Positions 35,682-45,262 are shown, counted from the stretch's first letter. The stretch is 64,000 bases of DNA from Paenibacillus sp. FSL R7-0337 (GCF_037969875.1 NZ_CP150218.1:2542001-2606000), one strand, 5' to 3'. Numbers and translations are program-made. Notes: generated by a model not told the origin, from the letters alone.

Positions 35682-36876
35682 AATTTACCTCAAAATCTAA
35701 CAACTTTTGTTTTTTTAATAATCGTCTTATAATAAAAACTAAGCATAAAAATAGATACAACCAAAAAAATTGAAGCTCCCAGTATGTACTAGAAATTAGT
35801 AATCGTGGGATAGATAAAATAAAAAAATATCTCATAAAATTTGTGCTTTCAGTTAATTCTGATGATTTAACAATGTACACTAAACCAACGATTATGACTA
35901 AAAATAAAAATCCGCTAAAAACGATTCCAAATTCTACTAAAAATTGCAATAAAAAGTTATGTGTGTATTGTCCATTGTGGGATAGTTCGAAAAACCCTAC
36001 CCCACTTCCAAAAAAAGGATTATCAACAAAGATACTATAAGCATCTTTATACAATGAGTCCCTTCCTGTCATAATATCATCTTTTCTTATCTGATATAAA
36101 AATCTTTCTAACCAATTGATTCTAGAATTGAAGCTAGTGAGATAAAAAGAATAAATTTTAGTAAGATAGTATTCTAAATTATTAATAACAATAAGAGATG
36201 CTATTATAGAACTGGTAATTAATAATATTTTTGTTGTTATTCTTTTTATATTGCTAACAATCAATAAAAAACAAAGAACTAATAGAGTAAAAAGAGCTCC
36301 TCTATTATTGCTCAATATAAGTAAGTACCACATATTAATAATCAATGATAGTATATTAACTAACAAAACCTTTTTGTTCTTTTTGTAATATTTATAACTT
36401 AAAAGCACTGAACAAATCCCTATCATTGAAGTGTAGGACAAGTCCATCGTGAAATCTAAGTTGGTACTTGTTTTTATCATTGGTATATAAACCAAAACCA
36501 ATACTATTGTAAATATAAAAAATATTGTATTCACAACTTTCATTACAAAAGGAAAATTTGATTTAAAAGAAATAAGATAAGTAGCTACAAGACCATATAT
36601 TAAATATTTGTATAAATAGTTAAATAAATATGTAAAATCTGTTATTCTATAATATGACAGAAGAATCAAGATCAAAACTAAAAAGTTAAATACAACAAAA
36701 ATAGGACTCATCTTTAGTTTGTTAATTCCTAGAGACACAAAAAAGATTAGTCCTGTGACCAGTAATATATTATTTTCAAAACTATAAATTGATGTTATTA
36801 CTTTAGTGAGCATGCTCATTGATATATATAAACCAAGTAGCAAACTGTTTAATTTTATTTTTTTTTCAATCTCCAT
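35668..36876 (-). CDS. wzy: O-antigen/capsule polymerase (Wzy-like)
   Basis: A 402-residue protein with ten or more membrane helices. A long extracytoplasmic loop (about residues 235-305) contains RINWLERFLYQIRKDDIMTG and NPFFGSGVGFFELSHNGQY. NNRGALFTLLVLCFLL is the RG(A/G) motif of the Wzy/WaaL domain. It would join repeat units outside the membrane. It is placed between flippase and glycosyltransferase genes, as usual in Wzx/Wzy-dependent loci. Polymerases are poorly conserved, so the assignment rests on topology, motif and context. Confidence 0.82.
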   Translation of the reverse strand: MEIEKKIKLNSLLLGLYISMSMLTKVITSIYSFENNILLVTGLIFFVSLGINKLKMSPIFVVFNFLVLILILLSYYRITDFTYLFNYLYKYLIYGLVATYLISFKSNFPFVMKVVNTIFFIFTIVLVLVYIPMIKTSTNLDFTMDLSYTSMIGICSVLLSYKYYKKNKKVLLVNILSLIINMWYLLILSNNRGALFTLLVLCFLLIVSNIKRITTKILLITSSIIASLIVINNLEYYLTKIYSFYLTSFNSRINWLERFLYQIRKDDIMTGRDSLYKDAYSIFVDNPFFGSGVGFFELSHNGQYTHNFLLQFLVEFGIVFSGFLFLVIIVGLVYIVKSSELTESTNFMRYFFILSIPRLLISSTYWELQFFWLYLFLCLVFIIRRLLKKQKLLDFEVNYAND

Positions 36877-36923
36877 ACCTCATTTTCCCCGCTCTTTAAT
36901 TTTAATAGCAAATCAATAACCCC

Positions 36924-38102
36924 TCAAACCTTTTGTAAAAATTCTTCAGCAATAGTTTTAGGATCAAATCTTAATAGAGGAGCATACTCTATTAAGTTGC
37001 TTGAAATCTCCCCTAAAGCTTTCAAAATACTATCTATACTATTCTCACAAATAATATAACGTTTAAAACTTTCAAAATAACGACGCATTAACTCTTGGTG
37101 TTCGCCATCCAAGATAATTAATATTGGTTTATTAGTAGCAGCATAATGATATATTTTTCCAGGTATCTGTGTACCTTTTTTATTACATATGCAAATTAGC
37201 ACATCACACTTAGCTTCCATTAATTTAACTTTATCATAACTTACTCTATCATTTACTAATATATTTGGTTTGTTTAAGATATGATTATCCCCTCTACCAT
37301 AGATATGAAGAACCGACGTTGAGTTCATAACTGCAGAACAAAGAGGAAGAATATTTCTATCAACAGAATTATAGTCACCAAAATATCCAATTGTTAATTT
37401 ATTATTATCATTCAATTTTTCATGAACAATAGGCTCAATGTAGGGGGTAGGAATGAAGACAAATTTTCCTTTTAAATGAGGATAAAATTCTTCTTGTTGT
37501 TGTAACGTAAATGGCGAGACATAAACAACTTTATCTGCTTTCTCCAGCATTTTCAGTTCTTGTTTTTTTATATAAAAATCGGGAAGAAGAGTCTTATTAT
37601 TAATATCTGCAGCAAAGGGATCGCCCCAGTATTGCACCCATTTCCTGCTTACATTTGGGAATATCTTTTTTATTTCTGCTGCTAACAAGTGAGAAGATTT
37701 TGGGTCAGATGATGAAATCATTAAATCATATTTTTTATTTTCAAATTTAAGGTTAATCACACCAGAGATAAAACTCTTTCGTGGATCATATAAAGAGAGT
37801 TTGCTAATTATTTTATATACTTTTTTTCTAAAGAAGTTTATGATTTCTTTGTTTTTTTTGTATCCTTTCTTATTCGAACTCGTTAGGCTACTATATAATA
37901 TTGAAGATTCCAAATAAAATCGTTCATATAAGTTTAAACTAAGAAGGGTATTGTCTACATAAATAGATTTATTTTGAGGACGAGCTGATACTATGGTGAC
38001 ACTATGTCCTAATTCTATTAACCCTTTAATTAGTCCTATATTTCTCATATTTGCAGATGAATTATATTCAATCGGCGTTGTTAAAACAAATAATATTTTC
38101 AA
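36924..38102 (-). CDS. Glycosyltransferase, GT-B fold (family 4-like)
   Basis: 392 residues from a TTG start at 38102 with an AAAGGAG 6 nt upstream; the longer frame lacks one. The N-terminal domain (LKILFVLTTPIEYNSSANMR, NIGLIKGLIELGHSVTIVSA) and C-terminal Rossmann domain (LTIGYFGDYNSVDRNILPLC, CDVLICICNKKGTQIPGKIYHY) give a GT-B fold. The expected acidic residue pattern near GKIYHYAATNKPIL is partly conserved. Sugar and linkage are unknown. Confidence 0.8.
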   Translation of the reverse strand: MKILFVLTTPIEYNSSANMRNIGLIKGLIELGHSVTIVSARPQNKSIYVDNTLLSLNLYERFYLESSILYSSLTSSNKKGYKKNKEIINFFRKKVYKIISKLSLYDPRKSFISGVINLKFENKKYDLMISSSDPKSSHLLAAEIKKIFPNVSRKWVQYWGDPFAADINNKTLLPDFYIKKQELKMLEKADKVVYVSPFTLQQQEEFYPHLKGKFVFIPTPYIEPIVHEKLNDNNKLTIGYFGDYNSVDRNILPLCSAVMNSTSVLHIYGRGDNHILNKPNILVNDRVSYDKVKLMEAKCDVLICICNKKGTQIPGKIYHYAATNKPILIILDGEHQELMRRYFESFKRYIICENSIDSILKALGEISSNLIEYAPLLRFDPKTIAEEFLQKV

Positions 38103-38213
38103 GTCATATCTCCTTTCTGCAACTATAGCTATAAACCATAACATAGCTCTATTAATTATCTTTTCTTACTTACTTTTTTACCGGTTTTGATCTTGAAATA
38201 ACAATTTTCATTA

Positions 38214-39359
38214 TTACTGCACCTGCTTACTATTCTCCATACATATTTCCTTATATATGTTTCTCATGTGTTCTTTCACTGAATTAATATCAAATGCTTT
38301 AACCTTTTCCAAGTTATTTCCACCTATTTCAGTACGCGCATCTGAGTCATTAAATAACTTTTCGATCGCAGATGCAAACCCCTTAGCATCATTAGGCTCT
38401 ACAGTATAACCGTTCACTCCATTCTCCACCAGATCAATGTTCCCCCTAACAGCTGAAACAACTGCTGGTAATCCAACAGACATCGCTTCCATCAATGCTC
38501 TAGGTAACCCCTCTTGATATGTAGTCAATAAATACAAATCGCTAATTCGCAATAATTTTGCTATATCTCTTCTAAATCCTAAGAAATGAACATTTTTCTC
38601 CAATCCCATTTTTGCAACTTCTTCTTTAAGAGATTTTTCCAGTATTCCATCTCCACATATAATATAATGTAAATTATCTTTTTTTACAGAGGATATAGCT
38701 TGTAAAGCCGTAATATAATTTTTTCTAGCTATTAAATCCCCCATTGATATGATAAGGAAATCTGCAGAAGTAAAACCAAATTCACTTTTAAAGTCAGTTT
38801 TATTCACTTCAATATTATTGTATAGGCTGACATCTATGCCAATGCCCGGTGTATAATAACACTTGCCTTTCTTTCTCAATGATAGCTTTTTACCATTCTC
38901 ATAATCTTCTTTATTCATGGTTATTATGCCGTCTGTTATTTTTGCCAAGATTATCTCTGCGAATTTATATACCGTTCTATTAAGTAATGGGGCTCCCTTA
39001 TAAAAATGGAATCCGTGTGCAGTATAAATAACTGTTTTCACCCCAGCTAATCTAGCACAGATACGTCCTAGCAAGCCACCTACGGGAGAATTACAATGTA
39101 CAACTTCATATTTTTGAGCTTTCATTAACTGATATAACTCTTTTGCTGCTTTTATGTTTTTAAAGCTGAATGGATTCCTTTCAAATCCTATATGATTTAA
39201 AGTCACTTCCTCTAAACTATATTCCCCCTTATAATTTGATAAATTAGCAACCCAATGAACCTCGTATCCAAGCTCATGTAAGGGACTAATCATACTATAA
39301 TGGCCAGCTTGTATTCTTTTAGTTATATTAGACACAATCAAGGCTTTCAATAAAAACAC
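38214..39359 (-). CDS. Glycosyltransferase family 4 (EpsD-like)
   Basis: 381 residues, GT-B fold. The N-terminal acceptor domain contains EVVHCNSPVGGLLGRICARL and TAHGFHFYKGAPL. The C-terminal domain contains ISMGDLIARKNYITALQAI, the phosphate-binding GLEKNVHFLGFRRD and the E-x7-E motif EGLPRALMEAMSVGLPAVVS. The TAHGFHFYKGAP segment is characteristic of the EpsD-type transferases of Bacillus and lactobacillus EPS loci. The GTG at 39359 is used, with AGGA upstream; a TTG 9 nt later is an alternative. It lies 14 bp after the phosphoglycosyl transferase gene. Confidence 0.88.
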   Translation of the reverse strand: MFLLKALIVSNITKRIQAGHYSMISPLHELGYEVHWVANLSNYKGEYSLEEVTLNHIGFERNPFSFKNIKAAKELYQLMKAQKYEVVHCNSPVGGLLGRICARLAGVKTVIYTAHGFHFYKGAPLLNRTVYKFAEIILAKITDGIITMNKEDYENGKKLSLRKKGKCYYTPGIGIDVSLYNNIEVNKTDFKSEFGFTSADFLIISMGDLIARKNYITALQAISSVKKDNLHYIICGDGILEKSLKEEVAKMGLEKNVHFLGFRRDIAKLLRISDLYLLTTYQEGLPRALMEAMSVGLPAVVSAVRGNIDLVENGVNGYTVEPNDAKGFASAIEKLFNDSDARTEIGGNNLEKVKAFDINSVKEHMRNIYKEICMENSKQVQ

Positions 39360-39373
39360 TCTTTTCCTGAGAT

Positions 39374-40006
39374 TTAGTGATATCCGGCTGAATCCCCTTC
39401 TTGTTCTGTGCCTGCTATATCCTTGTATACCTTTTCTCTTTTTAAAATTGTACTGATAGTTCTAATGAAAATTTTGAAATCGAGCTTAAAAGAAATATTT
39501 CTAACATAATAAAGATCGTTTGTATACTTTTCTTTATCCGTAATTGAATTTCTATAATATGCTTGATTATATCCAGTAAGACCAGGTGCTAAATTCAATA
39601 TTTCTTTATCTTCCTCTGAACATATTTCTAACCAATACGGGGTACTAGGTCTAGGTCCTACTATACTCATATGTCCAAACAATATATTGATAATTTGTGG
39701 CAATTCGTCAATACTTGTTTTCCTTAAAAATCTGCCCATTTTTGTCACTCTTACATCATCACTTGAATTATAGGTTGACCCATCATGTAGTCTAATATCA
39801 GGAGCATTAATCAGCATGCTTCTTATTTTAAGCATATCGAATAGGTCCCCGTTTTTCCCCACTCGTTTACTCTTATAAAAAATCGGGCCTCTATCCTCAA
39901 TTTTAATACAAATACCCATAATTAAGATAATTACAAATATAAAAGGTAAAGATAACAATGCTAAAAAGATATCTATTGTCCTTTTAATAATTAAATAAGT
40001 CCCCAT
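39374..40006 (-). CDS. Initiating phosphoglycosyl transferase (PglC/EpsL-like, small monotopic type)
   Basis: 210 residues with one N-terminal membrane-inserting hydrophobic segment (TIDIFLALLSLPFIFVIILI) and the catalytic bacterial-sugar-transferase domain: GPIFYKSKRVGKNGDLF, FLRKTSIDELPQIINILFG, MSIVGPRPSTP and LAPGLTGYNQ. This is the short form without the multi-helix N-terminus of WbaP. It loads the first sugar phosphate onto undecaprenyl phosphate. Small PGTs of this kind often use UDP-di-N-acetylbacillosamine or related diamino sugars, which fits the aminotransferase and ATP-grasp genes nearby. Confidence 0.9.
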   Translation of the reverse strand: MGTYLIIKRTIDIFLALLSLPFIFVIILIMGICIKIEDRGPIFYKSKRVGKNGDLFDMLKIRSMLINAPDIRLHDGSTYNSSDDVRVTKMGRFLRKTSIDELPQIINILFGHMSIVGPRPSTPYWLEICSEEDKEILNLAPGLTGYNQAYYRNSITDKEKYTNDLYYVRNISFKLDFKIFIRTISTILKREKVYKDIAGTEQEGDSAGYH

Positions 40007-40029
40007 AGTAAATAAGTAACTCCTTGTCT

Positions 40030-41046
40030 CTAATTCTTTTCCCTCGAAATTTTGAAAAAGTTAAACTTTCCACTATTCATTACTTTTTTATAATCTATCA
40101 TCATTTTTTTATAATCTTTAAATACTGGATCATATCCAAAATCCATTCGCGCTTTCGAAACATCAAATAGATAAGAACGTGAATTATTTTCTATTTGTGG
40201 ACTATAAACAATTTTAGAAACAACATCTTTCGCAAATACTTCTATGACTGTTTCAACCTGTCTTTTTAACGTTAATCCCACACCGGAAGTAATATTATAA
40301 AGCCCTCGACTTTTATCACTTTCAATTGCATTGACTAATGCAACTGTCACATCTTTTACATAAACAATGTCTCTAGATACCAAAGGATCACCGAATATTT
40401 CGATTTCTTCTCCATTTTGTGCTTTCTCTATAAAAGTAGCAATCCCACTTTTTTTACTGATCCCATTATCATAAATCACATCATGAGGTCCTACACCATA
40501 TACTGGCGGTAAACGAAATATGCTTCCTTGCAAATTATGTTGAGAATTATAATAATCAATTAAATCATTTGCCGCATTTTTTGAAATAACATAAACTGCA
40601 TGATCCCCGAAAAGCGAAAAACTCCGAGGTTCTTTTTCAGTAAGTGCCCTCTCCTTACTCCAAGAGTTATAAACATCTGCATAGGAACTGGTTGATATAA
40701 ATTTACGTATTTTATTTTTTCTGCAATACTCTAAAATATTTATCGTCCCCACTGTATTTGTCAAAATATATTCTCTAGCATTTTCTTCATAGTTAAGATT
40801 AACTTTAGCATTTGCTGGGAGCAATCCTCCTAGAAGAATTACACCTTCAACATTATTTTTCGGTAATTTTTCAATTTCGTCTTCTTTATTGATATCTAAC
40901 GATAGGTAATTTGCTCCTAACGAAATTAAGTAGTCTTTTGCTACTTCATTCTTATTTCCAGTAGCTAAGACCTCATAACCATTATTAAGAAATTCCTCAA
41001 CAGCATATGTACCAATAAACCCTGTGGCACCAATAATAACTATCAT
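40030..41046 (-). CDS. NAD-dependent sugar epimerase/dehydratase (extended SDR)
   Basis: A 338-residue extended SDR protein. The N-terminal nucleotide motif is VIIGATGFIGTYAVEEFL. The catalytic region has Ser in STSSYADVYN and the Tyr-Lys pair in VYVISKNAAND. IFRLPPVYGVGP and YVKDVTVALVNAIES are typical of the family. It could be a 4-epimerase, 4-reductase or related enzyme acting on the UDP-4-keto or amino sugar made by the CapD-like and DegT enzymes of this operon. AGGAG lies 8 nt before the ATG. Confidence 0.85.
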   Translation of the reverse strand: MIVIIGATGFIGTYAVEEFLNNGYEVLATGNKNEVAKDYLISLGANYLSLDINKEDEIEKLPKNNVEGVILLGGLLPANAKVNLNYEENAREYILTNTVGTINILEYCRKNKIRKFISTSSYADVYNSWSKERALTEKEPRSFSLFGDHAVYVISKNAANDLIDYYNSQHNLQGSIFRLPPVYGVGPHDVIYDNGISKKSGIATFIEKAQNGEEIEIFGDPLVSRDIVYVKDVTVALVNAIESDKSRGLYNITSGVGLTLKRQVETVIEVFAKDVVSKIVYSPQIENNSRSYLFDVSKARMDFGYDPVFKDYKKMMIDYKKVMNSGKFNFFKISREKN

Positions 41047-41067
41047 ATATACTTCTCCTCTGAGAGT

Positions 41068-42252
41068 TTATTTAGTGGTTATTTTCAATTTTCCAAGAGC
41101 TACATCCATTTGATTCGAAGCATCTTTTAAATTATTTCCAGAGTTGATAATATATCCACTTCTATCCGAACTATTTTTTATTTCAGTAATTTTTTCTCCA
41201 ACACGCTTCAACATAACAAATTCGACTCCATGGATCTCTGAAATCTCTTCAATTCCGATAATTGAAGTAATTTTACCCATCGGTGGCTCAATATATTTTA
41301 TAATTGCCGCTCTATTAAACTTTTTATTTATATCTGGTATTTCTCCTATAGCTGTTTGTAGACAGGCTTTTACAAGATTAACTCCTGTTGATAATGGAAC
41401 TAGTGAAGTTGTAATATTATCTCCACCTAATCTAGCGCCTAACTCAACAATTTTAGGCCCACTCGGAGTGACTATTATTTCTACATGTGATGGTCCATCA
41501 TATATTTTCAATGCTAAAACAGCCGCTATTGCAACCTTACAAATCTCTTCCTGAAGATCTATGTCTAATTTACTAGGCTGAGAGTGTCCCATTTCTACGA
41601 AATAAGGAGCACCAGTCGTAATCTTATCAGTTATAGCAATGATATGAACTTTACCATTTAGAGAAAATGTTTCAACGCTTACTTCAGGACCATTCATGTA
41701 CTCTTCAATAATAAGTTGACCACTTCGTGAAAAATCCCTACTATAAATGTAAGAGTCTTTTATATTCATATTAGTAGTGTTACATAACTGAACACCTCTA
41801 CTACCCGAATTATCGGCTGGTTTAACAATTATTTTCTCATTTTTGAATTTTTTCACTGCATTCACAAAATCCTCAAACCCATCAATTTTATAAAAATAGG
41901 GAATTGGCACTTTGTTTCTCTCTAATTCTTCTCGCATCTTAAGCTTATTAGTTGCTACCTCAGCAGTCTCAATGCTGATAGATTTTAATCCAAGACTATG
42001 AGCAATACTCGCAACAGTTCGCAATGGCATATCACTTGCTAAAGTCATTACTCCATCTGGTTTTATTTCTATTGCTTTATTAGTTGCGTTTAATATATCC
42101 AAGGTGCTTATTTGATAAGATTCATCAGCCAGTTTGAATCCTGGAGCATTACTATCTTGATCAAAAGTTGCAACCTTATACCCCATCTTTTTTGCTTCAA
42201 TAATTGCTGGCACTTGGAGTATCCCAGCACCAATTATAAGAATTTTTTTCAT
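41068..42252 (-). CDS. ATP-grasp ligase, probably acylating a nucleotide amino sugar
   Basis: A 394-residue ATP-grasp protein of the carbamoyl-phosphate-synthase/PurK-like group. A pre-ATP-grasp Rossmann part comes first (ILIIGAGILQVPAIIEAKKM, GVMTLASDMPLRTVASIAHS), then the ATP-grasp (IIVKPADNSGSRGVQLC, LIIEEYMNGPEVSVETFS) and metal-binding PKIVELGARLGGDNITTSL. It shares an ATGA stop/start overlap with the aminotransferase gene, so the two are translationally coupled. In Bacillus cereus an aminotransferase and ATP-grasp pair (Pat and Pyl) attaches 2-oxoglutarate to a UDP-4-amino sugar. An equivalent role here is inference. An amino acid as the added group is equally possible. Confidence 0.75.
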   Translation of the reverse strand: MKKILIIGAGILQVPAIIEAKKMGYKVATFDQDSNAPGFKLADESYQISTLDILNATNKAIEIKPDGVMTLASDMPLRTVASIAHSLGLKSISIETAEVATNKLKMREELERNKVPIPYFYKIDGFEDFVNAVKKFKNEKIIVKPADNSGSRGVQLCNTTNMNIKDSYIYSRDFSRSGQLIIEEYMNGPEVSVETFSLNGKVHIIAITDKITTGAPYFVEMGHSQPSKLDIDLQEEICKVAIAAVLALKIYDGPSHVEIIVTPSGPKIVELGARLGGDNITTSLVPLSTGVNLVKACLQTAIGEIPDINKKFNRAAIIKYIEPPMGKITSIIGIEEISEIHGVEFVMLKRVGEKITEIKNSSDRSGYIINSGNNLKDASNQMDVALGKLKITTK

Positions 42253-43478
42253 ATAGATGCCTGTATAGATTCTATAAGCTTAAGTTGTTCCAAACATTCT
42301 TTTACCGAATCAATAATATATTCAACCTCTTCATTTGTTAGACGGGTATGTAAAGGTAAGCTAACTCCATTCTCATACATACCTAAAGCATTAGGAAAAT
42401 CTTCAATCTTAAATCCCATTTTTTGATATGCTGAATGTAAAGGTAACGGCTTATAGTGCACATTCGTAGCTATACCACGTTGAGACATTAACTCTATAAA
42501 ACTATTACGATAGTTTTGATCTTTTTCAAGTAATCTTATTAAATACAAATGCGCACTAGATGAGAACTCTGAATCAAAATGGTTCAGGAAACTTACTCCT
42601 GTAATGGCTAACCCATTATTATACAACTCAACAATCTCTTTACGTCTAGATAACATTTGAGGATATCTTTTAAATTGCCCTAACCCAATCGCTGCCATAA
42701 TATCTGTCATATTGCATTTATATGCAGGATAAGCAATATCATATTCCCAACTTCCAAGTCTTGTTTTTTCCAACGCATCTTTAGACTGACCATGCAAAGA
42801 TAAGAGCATATATTCCTTATAAATGTCTTCGTTAGAAATACCAGGTATGTCTTTCCAAGTAACGGCTCCACCCTCACCTGTAGTAAGATTTTTCACAGCG
42901 TGAAAAGAAAAACATGTAAAATCTGCTACTTCTCCACTTTTTTTTCCGTTATATTTTGCACCAAAAGAATGAGCAGCATCTGCTAGAACTGTAATTCTTC
43001 CAATTTGCTTTTGAATTTCATTCCTACTCTCAAACATATCTTTTTTGTTGTTTAAAATTTCCATTATTGCATCGTAGTCACACATAACACCAGCAATATC
43101 AACAGGAATAATCACTTTTGTTTTTGAATTGATTAAGTTCTCCATTTTTTTTAAGTCCATATGATAAGAATTCGCTTCAGTATCCACTAATATGATTTTC
43201 GCTCCAACATGTTCTATAACACTGGCAGATGCCGTGTAAGTATAGGCTGAAGTAATTACTTCATCCCCCTCACCCACTCCCAACAAACGAAGAGTAAGCT
43301 CCAGAGCTGCAGTCGCAGAGTTTAAACAAACAGTTTTATCAGTATTAGTATACATTGAAATTAAATTTTCAAACTTCTTTGTCTTTGGGCCTGTAGTTAA
43401 CCAACCCGATTTCAAAGTATCCACTACTTCATTAATTTCTACATCCGTTATATCAGGTGGTGAAAATTGAATATTCAT
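42249..43478 (-). CDS. DegT/DnrJ/EryC1-family sugar aminotransferase
   Basis: A 409-residue PLP-dependent enzyme. Conserved pieces are FSPPDITDVEINEVVDTLKS-like N-terminus, WLTTGPKTKKFE, CLNSATAALELTLRLLGVGE, the PLP-binding region VLADAAHSFGAKYNGKKSG and the Schiff-base lysine in FSFHAVKNLTTGEGGAV. The C-terminus has VHYKPLPLHSAYQKMGF. Enzymes of this class convert a UDP-4-keto-6-deoxy sugar to a 4-amino sugar. The upstream CapD/PglF-like dehydratase could provide the substrate and the coupled ATP-grasp protein could modify the amine. AAAGGGG precedes the ATG. It is the first gene of the AT-rich part of the operon. Confidence 0.9.
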   Translation of the reverse strand: MNIQFSPPDITDVEINEVVDTLKSGWLTTGPKTKKFENLISMYTNTDKTVCLNSATAALELTLRLLGVGEGDEVITSAYTYTASASVIEHVGAKIILVDTEANSYHMDLKKMENLINSKTKVIIPVDIAGVMCDYDAIMEILNNKKDMFESRNEIQKQIGRITVLADAAHSFGAKYNGKKSGEVADFTCFSFHAVKNLTTGEGGAVTWKDIPGISNEDIYKEYMLLSLHGQSKDALEKTRLGSWEYDIAYPAYKCNMTDIMAAIGLGQFKRYPQMLSRRKEIVELYNNGLAITGVSFLNHFDSEFSSSAHLYLIRLLEKDQNYRNSFIELMSQRGIATNVHYKPLPLHSAYQKMGFKIEDFPNALGMYENGVSLPLHTRLTNEEVEYIIDSVKECLEQLKLIESIQASI

Positions 43479-43524
43479 AATATCCCCTTTCTAAAAATTT
43501 GCTCATGATATTCTACACGCTATT

Positions 43525-44577
43525 TTATTTCCCCATACCCTCAGCGATAGCTCTTCCCTTATCCAGATCAGCCTCGAAGGCCGCTCTATACTGAGCAATA
43601 ATAGCCGTGCTATATCCATTAGTGTTTAGTTTTTGTTCAGCGTCAGCGATTATACTGTTGAATGAGGCTTTAAAAGAAGCAAGTTGCTCTATCCCTTTAG
43701 CCTTGATACTTTGCTTGGTTGCAGCATCTGTAGCACCCACATATTCAAAGGCAATTCCTAATAATGTGGATGTACTCTGCGACTGTAACGCGCTCAGCTT
43801 CGCTTCAGTCTCACTGGTGATACTCTCATAAGAAACCTTACCAGACCCTGTCCCTGCCGATCCTGAACCACCTGCTGCTCCACCTGGTTTAGCCGCTGGG
43901 GTTGCTGCTGGTGCCGGTGTTGCACTTGCAGATGGACTAGCTCCCTTGTCGGTTGGTTTCGCAGAAGCCGTATTTTCTTCGTAGTCTTTAGAATTTGCTG
44001 TTATGGTCTTTGTTTTTGGATTCCAGCTAATGGAATTTCCTGCAGATTCCGATAAGAATCTTAGAGGGACATAGATCGAGCCGTTCAGCAGATAACTGGA
44101 CTGGCCTGCGGGTAATGCCTTCGTGCTCCCGCTAAATACATAACTTGCATTAACGTTGTTCAGGGTAATATTCTTGGCTGCAAAAGATGGACTGGAAGTC
44201 GCATTCATCAGGTATTCCTTAATGACCACCATCTCTGAGCTGCTTGGCTCAGCTACGGTTACCTTCAGATTCTTGGCATCCCAGCTTACACTCTTCTGCA
44301 GGGCATACGACATGAAGCGCAAAGGGACATAGGTGGTGTTATTGTACATGAACACATGTTGTCCGGCTGGCGGCTGTAGTGCTACACCATCGAATAGCAG
44401 GGTTACATCTACATTCTGTACTTTGATAGCATTGGATGCTTTGATGGGCGCTGCTGTTGCAGTGGCTACAGGAGTAGCTGCCGCTACGGTGGTAATTGGA
44501 GCCGATGCTGTCAGAGGCTCACATCCCATTAAGGTTACGCTCAGAAGTGCTGCTGCGGGAATCTTGATCTTGAACAT
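43525..44577 (-). CDS. Lipoprotein with copper-amine-oxidase-N-like repeats
   Basis: 350 residues. A signal peptide with lipobox ends at LMGC (residue 19), so it should be lipid-anchored outside the membrane. Two copies of the copper amine oxidase N-terminal-like domain follow: VFMYNNTTYVPLRFMSYALQ with SWDAKNLKVTV, and SYLLNGSIYVPLRFLSESAG with SWNPKTKTITA. Then come an Ala/Pro/Gly-rich linker and a helical C-terminal domain (about 250-350). The domain is common in surface proteins of Paenibacillus and related bacteria and is not enzymatic. GC-richer than the genes downstream, it marks the return to native DNA. The role in the capsule operon is unknown. Confidence 0.82.
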   Translation of the reverse strand: MFKIKIPAAALLSVTLMGCEPLTASAPITTVAAATPVATATAAPIKASNAIKVQNVDVTLLFDGVALQPPAGQHVFMYNNTTYVPLRFMSYALQKSVSWDAKNLKVTVAEPSSSEMVVIKEYLMNATSSPSFAAKNITLNNVNASYVFSGSTKALPAGQSSYLLNGSIYVPLRFLSESAGNSISWNPKTKTITANSKDYEENTASAKPTDKGASPSASATPAPAATPAAKPGGAAGGSGSAGTGSGKVSYESITSETEAKLSALQSQSTSTLLGIAFEYVGATDAATKQSIKAKGIEQLASFKASFNSIIADAEQKLNTNGYSTAIIAQYRAAFEADLDKGRAIAEGMGK

Positions 44578-44579
44578 GC

Positions 44580-45254
44580 CTATTCACTTCCTTTTTCTTG
44601 GGCTTTGAGTTTTTCTTCTTCAGCCAGGATCTGATCTCGGGTCTTGCCTTGGCTTACGCCGTACTTCTTGGCAATCTGAGCTAATTCGTTATATTGCTCC
44701 TCTGTGACCTTACCGAGGAGAATGCTGCGGGCTTCCCGCTTCTCAGCACTTGTTAGTCCGCCTTGAGCTAACTCTTGCAGTCTCTTGATATCTGATACAC
44801 TGAGCTGCTTGGCTACAATGGCTGCCACATTCGCTTTATCTGTGATCGTTACGTTCTCTTGAACTTCCTTAGCCTTGTCCGTTGAAATATGGGCTAGTCC
44901 ATCCACAGGTGTTGGAGCAGGAGTGCTTGCAGGCTTGCCAGTACTTACCGGCTTGTCCGTGCTGGCGGCATTACCGGATGCAGGTGTACTAGCTGGTGCA
45001 GCGCTTGAAGCCGGATCAGCGGAAGCTGCTGGCTCCGCGGACGGGTCGCTATCTGCTACCACAGGCTCAATCACTTGTCCCTGAGGGACACTGGGCGTAT
45101 TGCCAGCTTCCACATCGAAGCCGCCTGCCATTGAGTTCATTAGCTTATCGACAGCATAATTGGCCGCGAATAACCCGCCAACACCTAACACCACGACGAC
45201 CGACAGCGTCCAGATCAAACCTTTTTTCCATCTTTTCACTTCAGGTACCTCCAC
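44580..45254 (-). CDS. Single-pass membrane protein of unknown function in the capsule operon
   Basis: 224 residues. A positively charged N-terminus and one membrane helix (GLIWTLSVVVVLGVGGLFAA, residues about 13-32) are followed by a Pro/Ala/Ser/Thr/Asp-rich extracytoplasmic linker (about 50-115). A helical C-terminal domain then contains KADV-like repeats (NVTITDKANVAAIVAKQLSV; EEQYNELAQIAKKYGVSQGK). I do not recognise the family. It lies 2 bp upstream of the lipoprotein gene and 8 bp downstream of the CapD-like gene, so the three are co-expressed; a structural partner role is possible. Confidence 0.7.
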   Translation of the reverse strand: MEVPEVKRWKKGLIWTLSVVVVLGVGGLFAANYAVDKLMNSMAGGFDVEAGNTPSVPQGQVIEPVVADSDPSAEPAASADPASSAAPASTPASGNAASTDKPVSTGKPASTPAPTPVDGLAHISTDKAKEVQENVTITDKANVAAIVAKQLSVSDIKRLQELAQGGLTSAEKREARSILLGKVTEEQYNELAQIAKKYGVSQGKTRDQILAEEEKLKAQEKGSE

Positions 45255-45262
45255 ATCTCTAA

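Larger units (their letters stand above)
26882..43490. other. AT-rich acquired polysaccharide cassette
   Basis: A block of about 16.6 kb whose base composition is visibly AT-rich throughout, in contrast to GC-richer genes on both sides. The left edge falls inside a DUF218 gene. The right edge lies between the DegT aminotransferase and the next minus-strand gene, inside what looks like a continuing operon. It contains surface-polysaccharide genes plus several decayed genes, including a phage tail fragment. No integrase, transposase or terminal repeat was recognised, so homologous exchange of the variable part of a capsule locus is as likely as a mobile element. Confidence 0.65.

Noticed and set aside
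26882..43490. The AT-rich block as an intact integrative element or prophage
   Set aside because: No integrase, recombinase, transposase, terminal repeats or tRNA target were seen; only one phage gene fragment is present.
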